Both the position numbers and the translations under genes were made by a program. A stretch of DNA of 64,000 nucleotides from Coenobita brevimanus (lineage: Eukaryota; Arthropoda; Malacostraca; Decapoda; Coenobitidae). Numbering within the stretch: the stretch's first letter is position 1; every line of letters starts with the position of its first letter. Below, in pieces: positions 54,593-64,000 of the stretch. The stretch lies in assembly GCA_032717465.1 (NCBI GenBank), contig CM064690.1, positions 9,956,093 to 10,020,092 of the forward strand. Reading direction: 5' to 3'. Under the pieces are notes generated by a model, which saw only the letters and a list, made by a program, of their open reading frames with translations, did not search any database and was not told the DNA's origin.

Positions 54593-55789
54593 TCAGAGGG
54601 TGCGGGGAGTGCTGTGGTTCTCAATGGTTACCTGATAGGGGTTAGGGACGCGGATGATGGTATGGGGACCCGTGAAACGTGGCGTGAGCTTGTGAAGGGT
54701 GGGGAGCTGGGTTATCATAACTGTGTCACACAGCCTATAGGAGTTGGAGGTGGTGTCGGGGCTGAGGTCCAGGTTGTTTTGGAGGTGGGTCAGGTGGCGT
54801 TTGAGGTGGTGTAACAGGTCTGTTATGGGGGTTGAGGTGGGGGGTTGCAAATGCTGCCGAAGGGGCAGGAGGAGGGGTGTTTCCCCGAACACTCGCTCAT
54901 ATGGTGAAATTCCGTCCTCTCGGGGGCAGAAGTTGGTGCCCCATTGCACAATTTTTACATGGGTGGCCCAGTCGTTGTTTTTGGTGGCTTCTATCCAGGT
55001 GCAGAGCTGATTCATCAGTGTGCGATGGCTGAGCTCGCATATGGCATTTCCTTGGGGCCAGTAAGGGGATGAGTGGGAGATGTTATAACCAAAGATATGG
55101 GCCAGGTCTTCCCAGATCTTACTGGTGAATTCTGGTGCAGTATCTGAGTGGATTGCTTGTGGGATGCCAAAGTAGGGGAACACGTGCCGAAGGAGGGTGT
55201 CAGCCACTGCGACAGTGTGGTGTTCTTTTGCTGGGCAGGCCACGACGAATTTAGAGTACGTGTCAGTGAAAGTGATCACATACCTATAGCCTGATTTTGG
55301 AGGTAATGGTCCCACCACGTCAATCGCCAACAGCTGCCAAGGCTTGTGGGCGGTAATATGGGCTGACGGACCTGTGATACGGATGATGTCTTTACCAAGG
55401 GCGCATGCATGGCAGGTTTGAATAATTTGCTTGCCAAGGGCAGAAGGATTTGGTGCCCAGTAGGTGTCATTGAAGACCTGCAGTAGTTTTTTTGTACCCA
55501 GGTGAATGCCATTGTGGGTGCGCAGGTGTCGTTGGACGTCGAGGGCAGTGTCAGGGGCTAGGAGGATATGTCCTGATGGGGTAAGTAGGTGATCGCCCTG
55601 GCAATACAATTTCTTGAAAAGGTGCTGGGGGATCCAGGGGGGTCTCTCTTTGTGATGCCACTGCTGCAGCAGGTTTGGCTCCAGCTGGGCGGCGTGGATG
55701 GGGAGCCGAGAGAGGGTGTCCGCGTTGGTATGGAGTTTGCCAGGGCGGTACGAGATATTATAGTTGAATTCCTCCAGGGTTCTGTGCCA
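54593..55789 (-). pseudogene. gypsy C integrase
   Basis: Following TGA 55790 the frame reads WHRTLEEFNYNISYRPGKLH, NADTLSRLP (end of RNase H) and then integrase. In the 338-residue open part (55609-54593) the zinc domain is H32/H36 with C66-X2-C69. The DDE triad is D97 (LAIDVVGPLP), D156 (AIHSDTAPEF) and E192 (NAICELSHRTL), with the canonical 35-residue D-E spacing. GPHTIIRVPNPYQVTIE corresponds to a GPY/F-like C-terminal module. All catalytic residues are intact. It ends at TGA 54593-54595, with the same frame continuing. Confidence 0.88.
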
Positions 55790-56413
55790 TCAGATGAGCT
55801 GGGCATTATGGGTGGCAGACTGCCGCAACCACTGGAGGGAGTGGCGATCAGTGATGATAGTGACCTGGGTTCTGGAAAGGTATGCCTGGAAGTGCTCAAG
55901 TGCCCAGATGATGCCTAGGCACTCTCTCTTGGTGGCGGCATAATTCTTCTCCATCTGATTTAGGGTACGGCTGGTGCAGGCTATGATGTGCTCGCGGTCC
56001 TCTTGGACTTGTGCTAGCACAGCACCAATGGTGATTAGGGAGACGTCTGTATAGAGCCGGAATGGGAGGGCATAGTCGGGAAAGGCCACGTTGGGTGCGG
56101 AAACGAGCTTATCTTTAAGCTGTTGGAAGGTGACTCGTCTCTCATCCGTCCAGAGGAACGGTTCCCCCTTAAGGGTCAGGTCGTGGAGTGGTTTGGCAAT
56201 GCAGGCAAACCCCTTCACAAAACAGCGGTTGTAGGACGTCAGGCCGAGAAAGGCCCGGATCCCTTGAATGTCTTGTGGTGGGGGTATGTCTGTGATGGCA
56301 CAGAGTTTGTCTGGGTAGGGAGATATGCCAGCCTGGGAGATGATGTGCCCCAGGAATGAGACGGTTCTGGATGCCAGGACACGCTTGGTGGGCCGGAATT
56401 TGAGGCCTGCCTG
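55790..56413 (-). pseudogene. gypsy C RT connection and RNase H
   Basis: After the TGA at 56414 the frame reads QAGLKFRPTKRVLASRTVSF, LGHIISQAGISPYP and GIRAFLGLTSYNRCFVKGFA (RT connection). It goes on to KPLHDLTLKGEPFLWTDERR, PFRLYTDVSLITIGAVLAQV (RNase H first Asp) and KNYAATKRECLGIIWALEHF with the Glu. TVIITDRHSLQWL provides the third acidic residue. The family-typical DAS triad is changed (TDVS), with the Asp retained. The frame ends at TGA 55790-55792 where Arg is usual (‘..AR-W'). Confidence 0.85.
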
Positions 56414-57019
56414 TCAGATCCTGGTGAAAACCTGGTGGAGGTGCTGCAGGTGGTCGGCCCAGGTCTGGCTGAAAACGATGACCTCATCCAAATATGTGAG
56501 ACAGATCTCCCATGTGAGTCCGCTGAGGATCGATTCCATTAACCTGGAGAAGGTGGAGGGGGCGTTACAGAGGCCAAAAGGCAACACATTAAACTCATAA
56601 TGTTTCCCGTTGCTGGTCGAGAAGGTGGTTTTGCCTCTGTCCTCCTGGCACACAGAGACCTGCCAATACCCTGACTCGAGGTCGAGGGCAGAGAACCAGG
56701 AGGCGCCATATAGGGAATCCAGGGAGTCGTCTATATGCGGGAGTGGAGTGGCATCCTTGGTGGTTACATAGTTAAGCCGGGAGTAGTCGATGCAGAACTG
56801 TATCATGCCATCCTTTTTCTTCATGAGGACGTGGGGGAAGGACCAGGGGCTGATGGAGGGGGAGACGACTCCGGCTTCGATCATCTCCTGTACCTGGCGG
56901 TCTTCCTCTTCCCGCTGTTTGGGGTTTTTCCACAGGGATGGCTGTCGAATCGGTGGGCCCATCGTATGAATATCATGAGCCAGATAGGTGGTGTGTCCAA
57001 TGTCGGCTGGTCCTGCCAC
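56414..57019 (-). pseudogene. gypsy C reverse transcriptase
   Basis: About 201 residues. VQEMIEAGVVSPSISPWSFP, KKKDGMIQFCIDYSRLNYVT and FSALDLESGYWQVSV (catalytic Asp of motif A) are present. LPFGLCNAPSTFSRLM is intact. The YxDD box reads LTYLDEVIVFS, so the second Asp is Glu. The apparent start (GTG at 57019) is internal; gypsy-like codons extend to about 57035. The TGA at its end is followed in frame by QAGLKFRP..., the normal continuation. Confidence 0.88.
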
Positions 57020-57035
57020 GAACAGATCCTTGATG

Positions 57036-57400
57036 TGTCGTCTTGGGAAGTGTGGAAAATGGAGAAATCAATTGTATACAATGGGTGGCCTGAGGCTTCA
57101 GAGTGTTCACGGATCGCTGAATAGCCGGGTTTCGATAAAGGAAGACCCGTTCTGTGTGATCTTCCACGATGCTCCGAAATCCTGGCGGTGAGGTGTCGTT
57201 TGGTTTGACCAGTATAAGTAGAATTACATCTATTACACTTAAACTTGTACGAGTACACCACCGATGACATCAGAGAATCGTGGATGCGGTCCTTGAACTT
57301 AAAGTGGTTGGATAGCATTGATGATGGTTTAAATATTATCCTCAGTGATACCTGTGGATAATACTCAGGGCTAACATATTTCACATGCTAACAGAGATTT
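57036..57400 (-). mobile_element. Penelope-like element GIY-YIG endonuclease fragment
   Basis: On the minus strand from 57384: KPSSMLSNHFKFKDRIHDSL, SSVVYSYKFKCNRCNSTYTG, QTKRHLTARISEHRGRS and TGLPLSKPGYSAIREHSEAS. This order is characteristic of the C-terminal endonuclease of Penelope-like retroelements: CX2C finger, Y.G.T.R.L..R..EH and the ‘SAI.EH' block. The RT domain is not in the window upstream. Similarity ends near SIFHTSQDD at about 57040, where gypsy C begins in another frame. Confidence 0.78.
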
Positions 57401-57830
57401 CACAGACAACAAACTAGGGTGATTATAACAGTAAAAAATTCGACAATCCAGTATTTTTCCACTTGGCAGTTCATTGCTATGGATACTTCTTTATAGAAAA
57501 AACTGAATAAGACCCGTTATGAATATATACTCAGTTTATAGTGTTTCATAAAAATTCCTTTTATAACAACAATGACTGGTAGGTTTGGCATGTGTACCAC
57601 GAATTTCTGAGTTCAGCAGTGTCCCACCATCTCTATGAATGTCTCCTCAAAGATCGCTTGCTTCTTATCTCACCAGTGAAAACTGATTACTTCATCATGC
57701 TTAGCTAATTGATTTCTCTTTGCCTCTGATACTGACAGTCTTTTAGTCTCTCATGTCACCTCTTCCCGATTTAACCTCATATTGCCTTTTTCTATCCTCC
57801 ATCTGTCGTCCCTAATGCTCTATCCTTTAA
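57401..57830. other. gene-free stretch
   Basis: AT-rich unique sequence; nothing recognised. Confidence 0.5.
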
Positions 57831-58850
57831 AGGGTCGTGTTCTGAGATGATTTGGAGAGTTTGTATGGAGTTCCCTAAGGTTCTGCCTTTAAACCTACCG
57901 TATATTGTGTTCTATATTTGCTAATCACATGGCTGAAACCATATTCGACCGTTTGTTAATACAATATCCCGACGACGCAGTATTTGTGCACACTGATGCC
58001 ATTGACAACTTAGATAATCACACAATTCGTGCTGCAAAAAGCCCAAATAAATGTTAAGGATTTCTTCCAAAGAAGAGTCCTTTTACCCAACTCAAACAAG
58101 ACTCATTTTATTTTCATAGGCACACGGCAGCTAATCAGACAGCTATTCACTTTGATGACAACAATATTTCCCCTGTATTTTGACCGTCACATGCTTCTCT
58201 GATACACACGTACACATACCAAGCAAAAAAAAAAAAAGTGTCTGGTGTTCTAATGTATCATAATAAATTTAAAAAACAGCTATGATATACATACAAGGAT
58301 TATAACTGTTCGGTCTTTAGTACATAGTGCTTTATATGAGTAACTGCAACTTTAGAATATGGGGCACTGCCGATACTGTGAATATGTGGCACTACTAATA
58401 TTACATTATTGTAATAGGTTCAAAAGCTATATAATTTTGCAGCAAATGTGGCTGGAGGATGAGCTTATAAATACGACCACGTTACTCTTTAATGAGCTGG
58501 GGTGGTTAAGAGTTAAAGATAAGTTCCAATGTGGAATTTGTGTAATGGTTTCTAAGACGCTTATTAATGAATTATCTGAATGATCCTTGCATCTCACAAG
58601 TGTACAAGTGTATTGGGAAGAAACTCAAGACAATACCACGATCTTTATGTTACTGTGGCTAACACGGACTAAGGTACTCGCTTACTTTCTGTATTTGGAC
58701 CTAAGGTCTGGAATTAGCTCCCCAACACTGTTAAAAATAAACAACTTCAAACATTTTCAAACATGGACTCAAATACTGTCTAGTAAATCACGATGCTGGC
58801 CTGATTCCTGATTTCCTATATGTTTCTTGTGACTTAAGAGCTATGTGTTT
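57830..58850 (+). mobile_element. second Jockey-type LINE, 3' half, decayed
   Basis: DDAVFVHTDAIDNLDNHTI near 57972 corresponds to the RT (Y/F)ADD block. SNKTHF.FIGT-like codons and IHFDDNNISP follow near 58085-58180. A short frame at 58359-58583 covers a NYC..WG-like region and ends NELGWLRVKDKFQCGICVMV. The frame 58587-58811 ends YLDLRSGISSPTLLKINNFK, the usual 3' end ‘..LWNSLP..I....SL..FK..L'. Several stops and frameshifts. Orientation is opposite to the Jockey copy at 10000-11960. Confidence 0.72.
58587..58811 (+). pseudogene. Jockey LINE C-terminal remnant
   Basis: 74 residues with LTRTKVLAYFLYLDLRSGIS followed by SPTLLKINNFKHFQTWTQIL. It matches the C-terminal RT-downstream segment of Jockey/CR1-type proteins in pattern. 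The Met start is not meaningful. Confidence 0.6.
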
Positions 58851-59287
58851 TTAAAATCGTTCTTTACTGTAGGTTAGTGCTTATTTCACAAGATTCGAGT
58901 ATTTTATTGTGTAATTTAGGAAGTATTTCTAAGATGATAACAGTGTTAATTGTTAATATTAAATGAAAAACTATTGTATGATGGAATAAAGTACTCTAAT
59001 GCTCATTCTGAACCTGATCCAAACCATGTTGGTATTAATGCAATAAAAACAGAGTACAATAGAATGTTAAGTAGTTATGTGGAAAGAATTGCTAAAAAAA
59101 AATGTGCCACGAAGAGCTATATGTCACATATGCTCCACTTTGTGCTTTACTTTCCTCTTCATTCTTCGTTCTTCCCCTTTCTCTTTTCTTTGTTCTTACA
59201 TACTGCCTTATGCCTTTCCAATATTTCCGCCTCCTTCCTTGACATTCACATGCATTAGTTCACTCTTCATATTTTATTGCCTTATTC

Positions 59288-59343
<56 letters not shown>

Positions 59344-59454
59344 TTATGCTTAACTTCCTTTCCACACCTCCCTCTTCCTCTCTCATTGCTCCCCCTTCCC
59401 CTCTTCCACCCCATCAGTTTTTTGGTACTTCATTTCCTTTCCTCACCCTTCCCT
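58851..59454. other. gene-free, pyrimidine-rich with (TC)n at 59290-59341
   Basis: No gene is supported. The 138-residue Ser/Leu frame across the TC tract is a repeat artefact. Confidence 0.6.
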
Positions 59455-59710
59455 ATGGTAGTAGGTGGTGACGACCACCATTCACTCATTTGATGTAGTG
59501 CTGCCTACCTCTTCCTTCCTCTTTTACTGTGTCTTCCCTCTACCCTTCAAAATTTTCCTTTTCCTTCTTGTCGTCTTTTACTACCTTTCTTTCCACGTCA
59601 GGTGGCTCTGTACTGAGGGACAAAATGGTTTCCTTTATCCCAGGAAACTGTATACAACGCTGGGCGGTACCCATATAATCAGGTAACGGGGTGATGTGAA
59701 GCCTACTATG
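59455..59710 (+). mobile_element. composite SINE copy, 5' and middle part
   Basis: Blocks shared in order with the minus-strand copy at 37339-37857: CACTCATTTGATGTAGTGCT, a pyrimidine-rich middle, GTACTGAGGGACAAAATGGT, CAGGAAACTGTATACAACGC, TACCCATATAATCAG. The tRNA-like part and tail are missing or diverged. Confidence 0.55.
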
Positions 59711-60179
59711 GTGGTTCTGTCAACTAGATGAAATGATGCAAATGTTGCGTCCATGCTAAACTAAGCTTCCACACTTTCCCGCGCCTCGTTGTGCAAACTC
59801 TGGTTTACTGAAAGAAACGGCCGTGCAAGGGTGGCTGTATGCCAGCGGTTCTGCTCGGCCAGACAGACTGTGGTTGATCAACAATAGCAATAATTTTTCC
59901 CACTCTCTATTCTCTGTTATTCACTTCCGTTCCTCTCCCTCCCTCGTCGTCCTGTCTCTCGCAGGCCCCACTTCCTTTCGTGCCTGCCAGACGCCATATA
60001 TAAACATCAACCTGGCATGTTGGAACTTTGATCCTGCGACGAATAGGAAAAACAGCGTCAGGTGCATTCAAAGTGACGCCTGGTAGCAGTGAGTCTGCAG
60101 GTCTGGTTGCAGCAATGATCAGTTACAGATACATCGTGCAAAGAGTTAAGCACAGGAAGAGGTTTAACCATCCGGTGAC

Positions 60180-60345
60180 TGAATACTGAGTGAAAACGAA
60201 ATGGTTTCATGTAGTCCAGGAAACCATTTACCATTCTGAGTGATAACCATATAACCAAATGGGTCCTTGGTGATCTAGTTACTAAGGCACTCCAACCAGA
60301 TGTGGCCCACAAGGATTACATATGAGGGTTGGTTGGAGTGACTTG
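60180..60345 (+). mobile_element. composite SINE copy, 3' part
   Basis: GAAATGGTTTCATGTAGTCC, GGAAACCATTTACCATTCTG, GATAACCATATAACC, then CCTTGGTGATCTAGTTACTA and GGTTGGTTGGA. These are the same blocks as the SINE at 37339-37857, in the same order. Confidence 0.55.
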
Positions 60346-60539
60346 CTCTTAATGGCTTAACCCCAGTTCTCTAAGCTCTAGATAGGAACATAAGGGTTAA
60401 ATGATATAGACTTTTTAATTACTATTATTATTAAGTCTTCCCAAACCCCTGTGGGTAGTTTTCTTGTTTTGGTCAGCATTATAAAAACTTCTCACAACTC
60501 CGTGGGATGTTTTCTTTTTTTTTGACAATATTATTATTA

Positions 60540-62050
60540 TTACTCTTACTTATTCTAAAATTACGATATTTCAAAGGCTGATTGGCGTAGAGCCTTCATA
60601 ATTGGTCAACGTATTCGGACAACTGTTCACTTCTTTCGGCCAAATATGGTGGTGGTCCGTCAACCGGATCTCTGGACATTATCTAGAACACAGAAAAGTG
60701 AATCAGCCACATTATATCAAGAACTCTTAAGCTATAAGGCCGAAATTTTACTACAAAATAACCTTACGGCGGACGTAGGCCGGAAGGGAGTATGATTCCA
60801 ATCAGCTGATTATTCTCTGAGATCACGTGATCTATGAGAACTGGGACTTTTCCAGATGTTCCAGATGTCACCTAGTTTTCCATGCAAGATTATACCTAGT
60901 GTCATAAAAGTTGGTGGACTCTAAACTATGATGACCTAAGGTGACATGCACAATTTTAGTCACCTCGACCTAGTATGGGGTAAAAAAAAAAAAATTGGAC
61001 TTTTCCGGATATTTCTGACGTCACCTAATTTTCCATGAAGGATTAAAGCCAGAGCCACAATCCTTGGTGGACTTTTAGACTGTGATGACCTAAGGTGACA
61101 AGCACAAGATCAGTGGCCTTGGCTTTGCCTAGGGTAAATAATTGGGACTTTTCTGGATATTTCATATGGCACCTAATTATCCCTGAAGAATTAAAAGCAG
61201 AGCCACCAAACTTGGTGGACGTATAGACTGCAATGACTCAAGGTGACATGTACAAGCTCAGTGACCTTGACTTCATCTGTGGTAAAAAAATTGGAACTTT
61301 CTGGATATTCCAGATTTCACTCGATTTTCCATGAAGAATTAAAGCTAGAGCCACCAAACTTTATGGACTTATAGACTGCGGTGACCTAATATGACATGCA
61401 TAAGATCAGTGACCTTGACCTTAAGGTCCCTTTATAGCTCAGATTCTAGTAGGCGATGGCTGCGGGAAGTTTTTCTTTATCAAATGTTCTTGGAAAGTTT
61501 TACGGTGTACTAGTTGTTATTATTCTTATTCATTTTAAAACTGATATTTCAAAGGCTATTTGGCCTAGAGGCTTCAATCTTGGTCAACTTAGTAGGACGA
61601 CTGTTTGCTCCTTTCAGGCAAACATGGTGGCAATCCGTCTACTGCATCTACGAATACATGTATTATCCAGAACACAGAAAAGTGAGTAAATCACGCTATT
61701 TCAAGAACAGCTTAAGCTAGAAAGCTGAAATTTTACAACAATATAGCCTTAAGGTGACTCCACTACGGAAAGGAATATGGTTTTAATCAACTGATTATTT
61801 TCTGAGATGCTCAGGGGTTAAATAATGGAACTTTTCCAGATATTCCAGATGCCACGTAATTTTCCATGAAGGATTGTATCTAAACCACCAAACATGGTGG
61901 ACGTATAGACTGTGATGACCTAAGGTGACATGCACAAAGTCAGTGATCTTGACCTCAAGGTCCCTTTATAGCTATGCTTATAGTACGTAATGGCTGTGGG
62001 AAGTTTTTCTTTCTCAAAACTGTCCTTGGACAGTTCTATGTGCTCAGGTT
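60540..62050 (+). repeat. higher-order tandem repeat (about 985 bp and about 150 bp periods)
   Basis: A long unit starting GATATTTCAAAGGCT at about 60567 recurs at 61547, and both copies carry GAACACAGAAAAGTGA and CTTTC.GGC.AA.ATGGTGG. Within it a subunit of about 145-156 bp (CTTTTCC.GATATT.C, CACCTAATTTTCCATGAAG, AGCCACCAAACTTGGTGGAC, GTGATGACCTAAGGTGACAT) occurs at about 60847, 61003, 61148 and 61298, and once in the second long unit at about 61830. GCAATGGCTG.GGGAAGTTTTTCTTT closes each long unit (about 61455, 61990). Confidence 0.75.
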
Positions 62051-62059
62051 ATAATAATT

Positions 62060-62078
62060 ATTATTATTATTAATGTTA

Positions 62079-62119
<41 letters not shown>

Positions 62120-62142
62120 GTTGTTGTTGTTGTTGTTGTTGT
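62060..62142. repeat. (ATT)n-(GTT)n microsatellite
   Basis: Trinucleotide tracts with an ATTATT to GTTGTT transition near 62120. Confidence 0.95.
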
Positions 62143-62555
62143 TACTGCCAGAAAAAATGCACTTTGTGAGCACGTGACGAACGAGCAAGTGCCATGTTAT
62201 CACAATTTCCCTCTGATATAAAATTATGGGCGTAATTTCCGATATTTAATTGCTAGAGTTGATGCCAAAAACAGTGTTAAGGCGGAAAATCTTCTATTTG
62301 GTTTCGTAATTGAGGAGTTCATCGATTACAGCCAAAGACTCATTTGGAAAACCCGAGATTCCAAGGAGTTCCTACGCATTTATGGGTGAATTTTTTGTTG
62401 ATAACAATTTTTTTTGAATGAATGTATCACATACAAAAAGAATTTCACTCTGCTTCACATAGGAGCAAAGTTATCAGCTTCTGCTTAGCGCGACGGTGGG
62501 GTTGGGCGGGGTCTGACCGGGCCCCTTATTTCAAAACTTAACTGAGCGTAAACAT
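62143..62555. other. gene-free; second copy of the 17520 repeat at 62485-62575
   Basis: GGTGGGGTTGGGCGGGGTCT, ACCGGGCCCC, GAGCGTAAACATC and GCTCGCTCGTAA in the same order as 17520-17645. The rest is not recognised. Confidence 0.5.
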
Positions 62556-62559
62556 CGCT

Positions 62560-63470
62560 CGCTCGTAATGAAGAGGTTAAAAGAGCTCTGGCAAAGAAAA
62601 AGCAAGCATTTAACGATAGACGGAAAGTAGAGCGGGCGACGTGGAGAAAGACAAAATTAAGTACCAAGCAAAGGAGGGAAGTGAGGGAAAAGACAAGTAA
62701 GAGAATAAGAGAGGGATGTTTGAGGAGTTTGAAAGAAATCAGCGTGTAAAGAGGAGGGAATGTATGAAACTGTTTTGAAAGGAGGTCAAGGAGGTAAGAC
62801 ACAATGGTTAGGAAAACAGAAGAGGATTGGAATATAAATATGACTGAATGTTGGTGGAAGAGAGAGGGAAAATATAACAGAATTGTTGAACAGAGAGAGC
62901 AAAAGTAGCGTAAGTGTTATATGGTATGGGAATGGTTGGGAGGAAAAGAGAGGCGAGTTGGGAGGAAGGGAAGAGTTGAATGGAAGTAATAGAAGTAATG
63001 AACAAATCGAAAAACACCCCAGGAATTCAAGAAGTGTGCGGTGAAATATTGAAATATGGGGGAGTTAGTGATATGGAAGATGTGCAGATTGGCCTGGGAG
63101 GAAGTTAGGACCTCAGAAGACTGGAAATCAAGTATAACTGTTCCTCTATACAGTACAAAGCAAAAGAAGAAGTGTCAGGTAATCATACATGTATTTGTCA
63201 TCTTAGCGTAATAAGAAAAGTATATGGTAGGATACTTATCAAAAGAGTTAAGGTAAGAACCAAGGAATTAGCTGAAGAGCAAGACGAATTTAGAAAAAGA
63301 ATGATCTACATAGATCAGATATATTTCTAATATGTTTAATGGAACAGTACCTAGAGAAAAGAATGACGTCGTATGGTGCCTTCATGTATCTGAAGAAAGC
63401 ATACGTATAAAAGAGTGAGTAGACAGGGAATGTGGATGGTCCTGAAATTAGATAGAGTAGATGGGAAGCT
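62560..63470 (+). mobile_element. LINE A copy, 5' half of RT, 3'-truncated
   Basis: Follows the sequence of 7807-8420 closely from about 62890: GGGAATGGTTGGGAGGAAAA, CCCCAGGAATTCAAGAAGTG, TGGCCTGGGAGGAAGTTAGG, GACTGGAAATCAAGTATAAC, GTTCCTCTATACAGTACAAA. It goes on to the motif A region near 63375 (TTCATGTATCTGAAGAAAGC, where the catalytic Asp codon is altered to Tyr) and ends near 63470. It also extends about 300 bp further 5' than the 7807 copy. Heavily frameshifted. Confidence 0.8.
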
Positions 63471-63921
63471 GCTACCTCCACCAATGATGTTATATGAGGT
63501 TATGCATTCACCTGTTTATTTCTTTGATATTTTTTTTGTCCGCAAGATATCTAAAGTTAGAGATGGATTTCAATGAAATTTTGTGGATATAGGGGTCATG
63601 GCTCAAGAAAGAGTCGGTGATACTTTGGTGGTGGTTTGAGTTCGAGTCCCGGACGAGTACTGGTTTTTGTTTATTGTTTCACATGATATCACAGAAAGTT
63701 AATGATAGATATCCACGAAATTTTGTGGATGTGTGGGTCATGGGCCAAGGAAGAGTTTATTTAATTTTGGAGGTAATCTGAGTTGTCTGTTACAGGCGTT
63801 AGCGGAGGTATGCTCTCTCTGAGAACACTTTTTCTGTGTTGTGATGTAACAACACATCAAACAAGAATACAGCACTCAGAGAGCGCTTACCTCCGCCTTC
63901 GCCTCTACCAGACAACTCAGA

Positions 63922-63925
<4 letters not shown>
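63471..63925. repeat. palindromic dispersed repeat with internal duplication
   Basis: CTACCTCCACCAATGA at the left end, then two copies of a phrase AAATTTTGTGGATRT...GGGTCATGG.CAAG.AAGAGT (about 63575 and 63717). An inverted repeat closes it: 63777-63840 against 63855-63922 (CTGAGTTGTCTG, GCGGAGGTA.GC.CTCTCTGAG). It interrupts or borders the truncated LINE A copy. Confidence 0.65.

Positions 63926-63958
<33 letters not shown>
63925..63958. repeat. (AC)n microsatellite
   Basis: Pure CA dinucleotides at the right edge of the window. Confidence 0.95.
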
Positions 63959-63960
<2 letters not shown>

Positions 63961-64000
63961 GTGAACAAACAAACAGACGAACTGGGCTGAATACATAACC

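Larger units (their letters stand above)
53501..57035 (-). mobile_element. gypsy remnant C: RT-RNase H-integrase-Pro-rich extension, 5' part missing
   Basis: The minus strand shows one reading frame from about 57035 to 53501 (segments 56414-57019, 55790-56218, 54593-55609 and 53501-54583 all start in the same phase). It contains RT, RNase H, integrase and a proline-rich C-terminal extension, the standard gypsy order. It is broken only by TGA codons at 56414-56416, 55790-55792 and 54593-54595. Gag and protease are missing; the 5' end is joined to a Penelope endonuclease fragment. No LTRs found. GC content is visibly higher than in the surrounding DNA. Confidence 0.85.

Overview
The window is eukaryotic non-coding DNA and most likely comes from a decapod crustacean (crab, shrimp or relative). 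That placement is an inference. It rests on the very dense, long pure dinucleotide tracts ((TA)n, (TC)n, (GT)n), the AT-rich background, and a transposon fauna of arthropod type. I found no convincing host protein-coding gene. Every long reading frame with recognisable protein motifs belongs to a mobile element, and most other long frames are microsatellites or low-complexity purine/pyrimidine tracts read as protein.

Layout. 1-7.7 kb: unique DNA, microsatellites, a 5S rRNA-derived SINE and 3' scraps of a non-LTR retrotransposon called LINE A here. 7.8-9.9 kb: the best LINE A copy, joined tail to tail with an RTE-type LINE fragment. 10.0-12.0 kb: a decayed Jockey-type LINE. 12.04-12.48 kb: a large inverted repeat with a tRNA-Glu-like sequence in each arm. 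12.5-20.9 kb: no genes; microsatellites and degenerate tandem repeats. 20.9-26.35 kb: a young Ty3/gypsy element on the minus strand with two 783-bp LTRs, a 4-bp target duplication, primer site and polypurine tract. Its pol order is protease-integrase-reverse transcriptase, as in Gmr1-like elements, and its RT is cut short. 26.7-32.0 kb: three copies of a tRNA-derived SINE. One copy is interrupted by a MITE with a TTA duplication, and a 1.65-kb mariner-like element with half-kilobase inverted repeats lies between two copies. 33.3-34.2 kb: a Tigger/pogo MITE. 37.3-41.4 kb: a composite SINE, then a second LINE (LINE B) whose FADD catalytic motif is split by a SINE. 44-46.5 kb: a GT-rich minisatellite interrupted by LINE A, another LINE A tail, and a TTAA-flanked MITE.

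48.0-53.3 kb: a plus-strand gypsy remnant that has lost PR/RT/RH, carries two nested DNA transposons, and whose integrase runs into a large GC-rich 33-bp minisatellite. 53.5-57.4 kb: a minus-strand gypsy remnant with RT, RNase H, integrase and a proline-rich extension all in one reading frame broken only by three TGA codons. A Penelope-type GIY-YIG endonuclease fragment is joined upstream. 57.8-64 kb: another Jockey fragment, composite-SINE copies, a higher-order tandem repeat, the 5' half of another LINE A copy, and a palindromic repeat.

The elements are linked to each other. Two SINE families carry 3' ends resembling two different LINEs in the same window, which suggests two LINE-SINE mobilisation partnerships. 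Several insertions interrupt older elements in phase, so their relative ages can be read directly.
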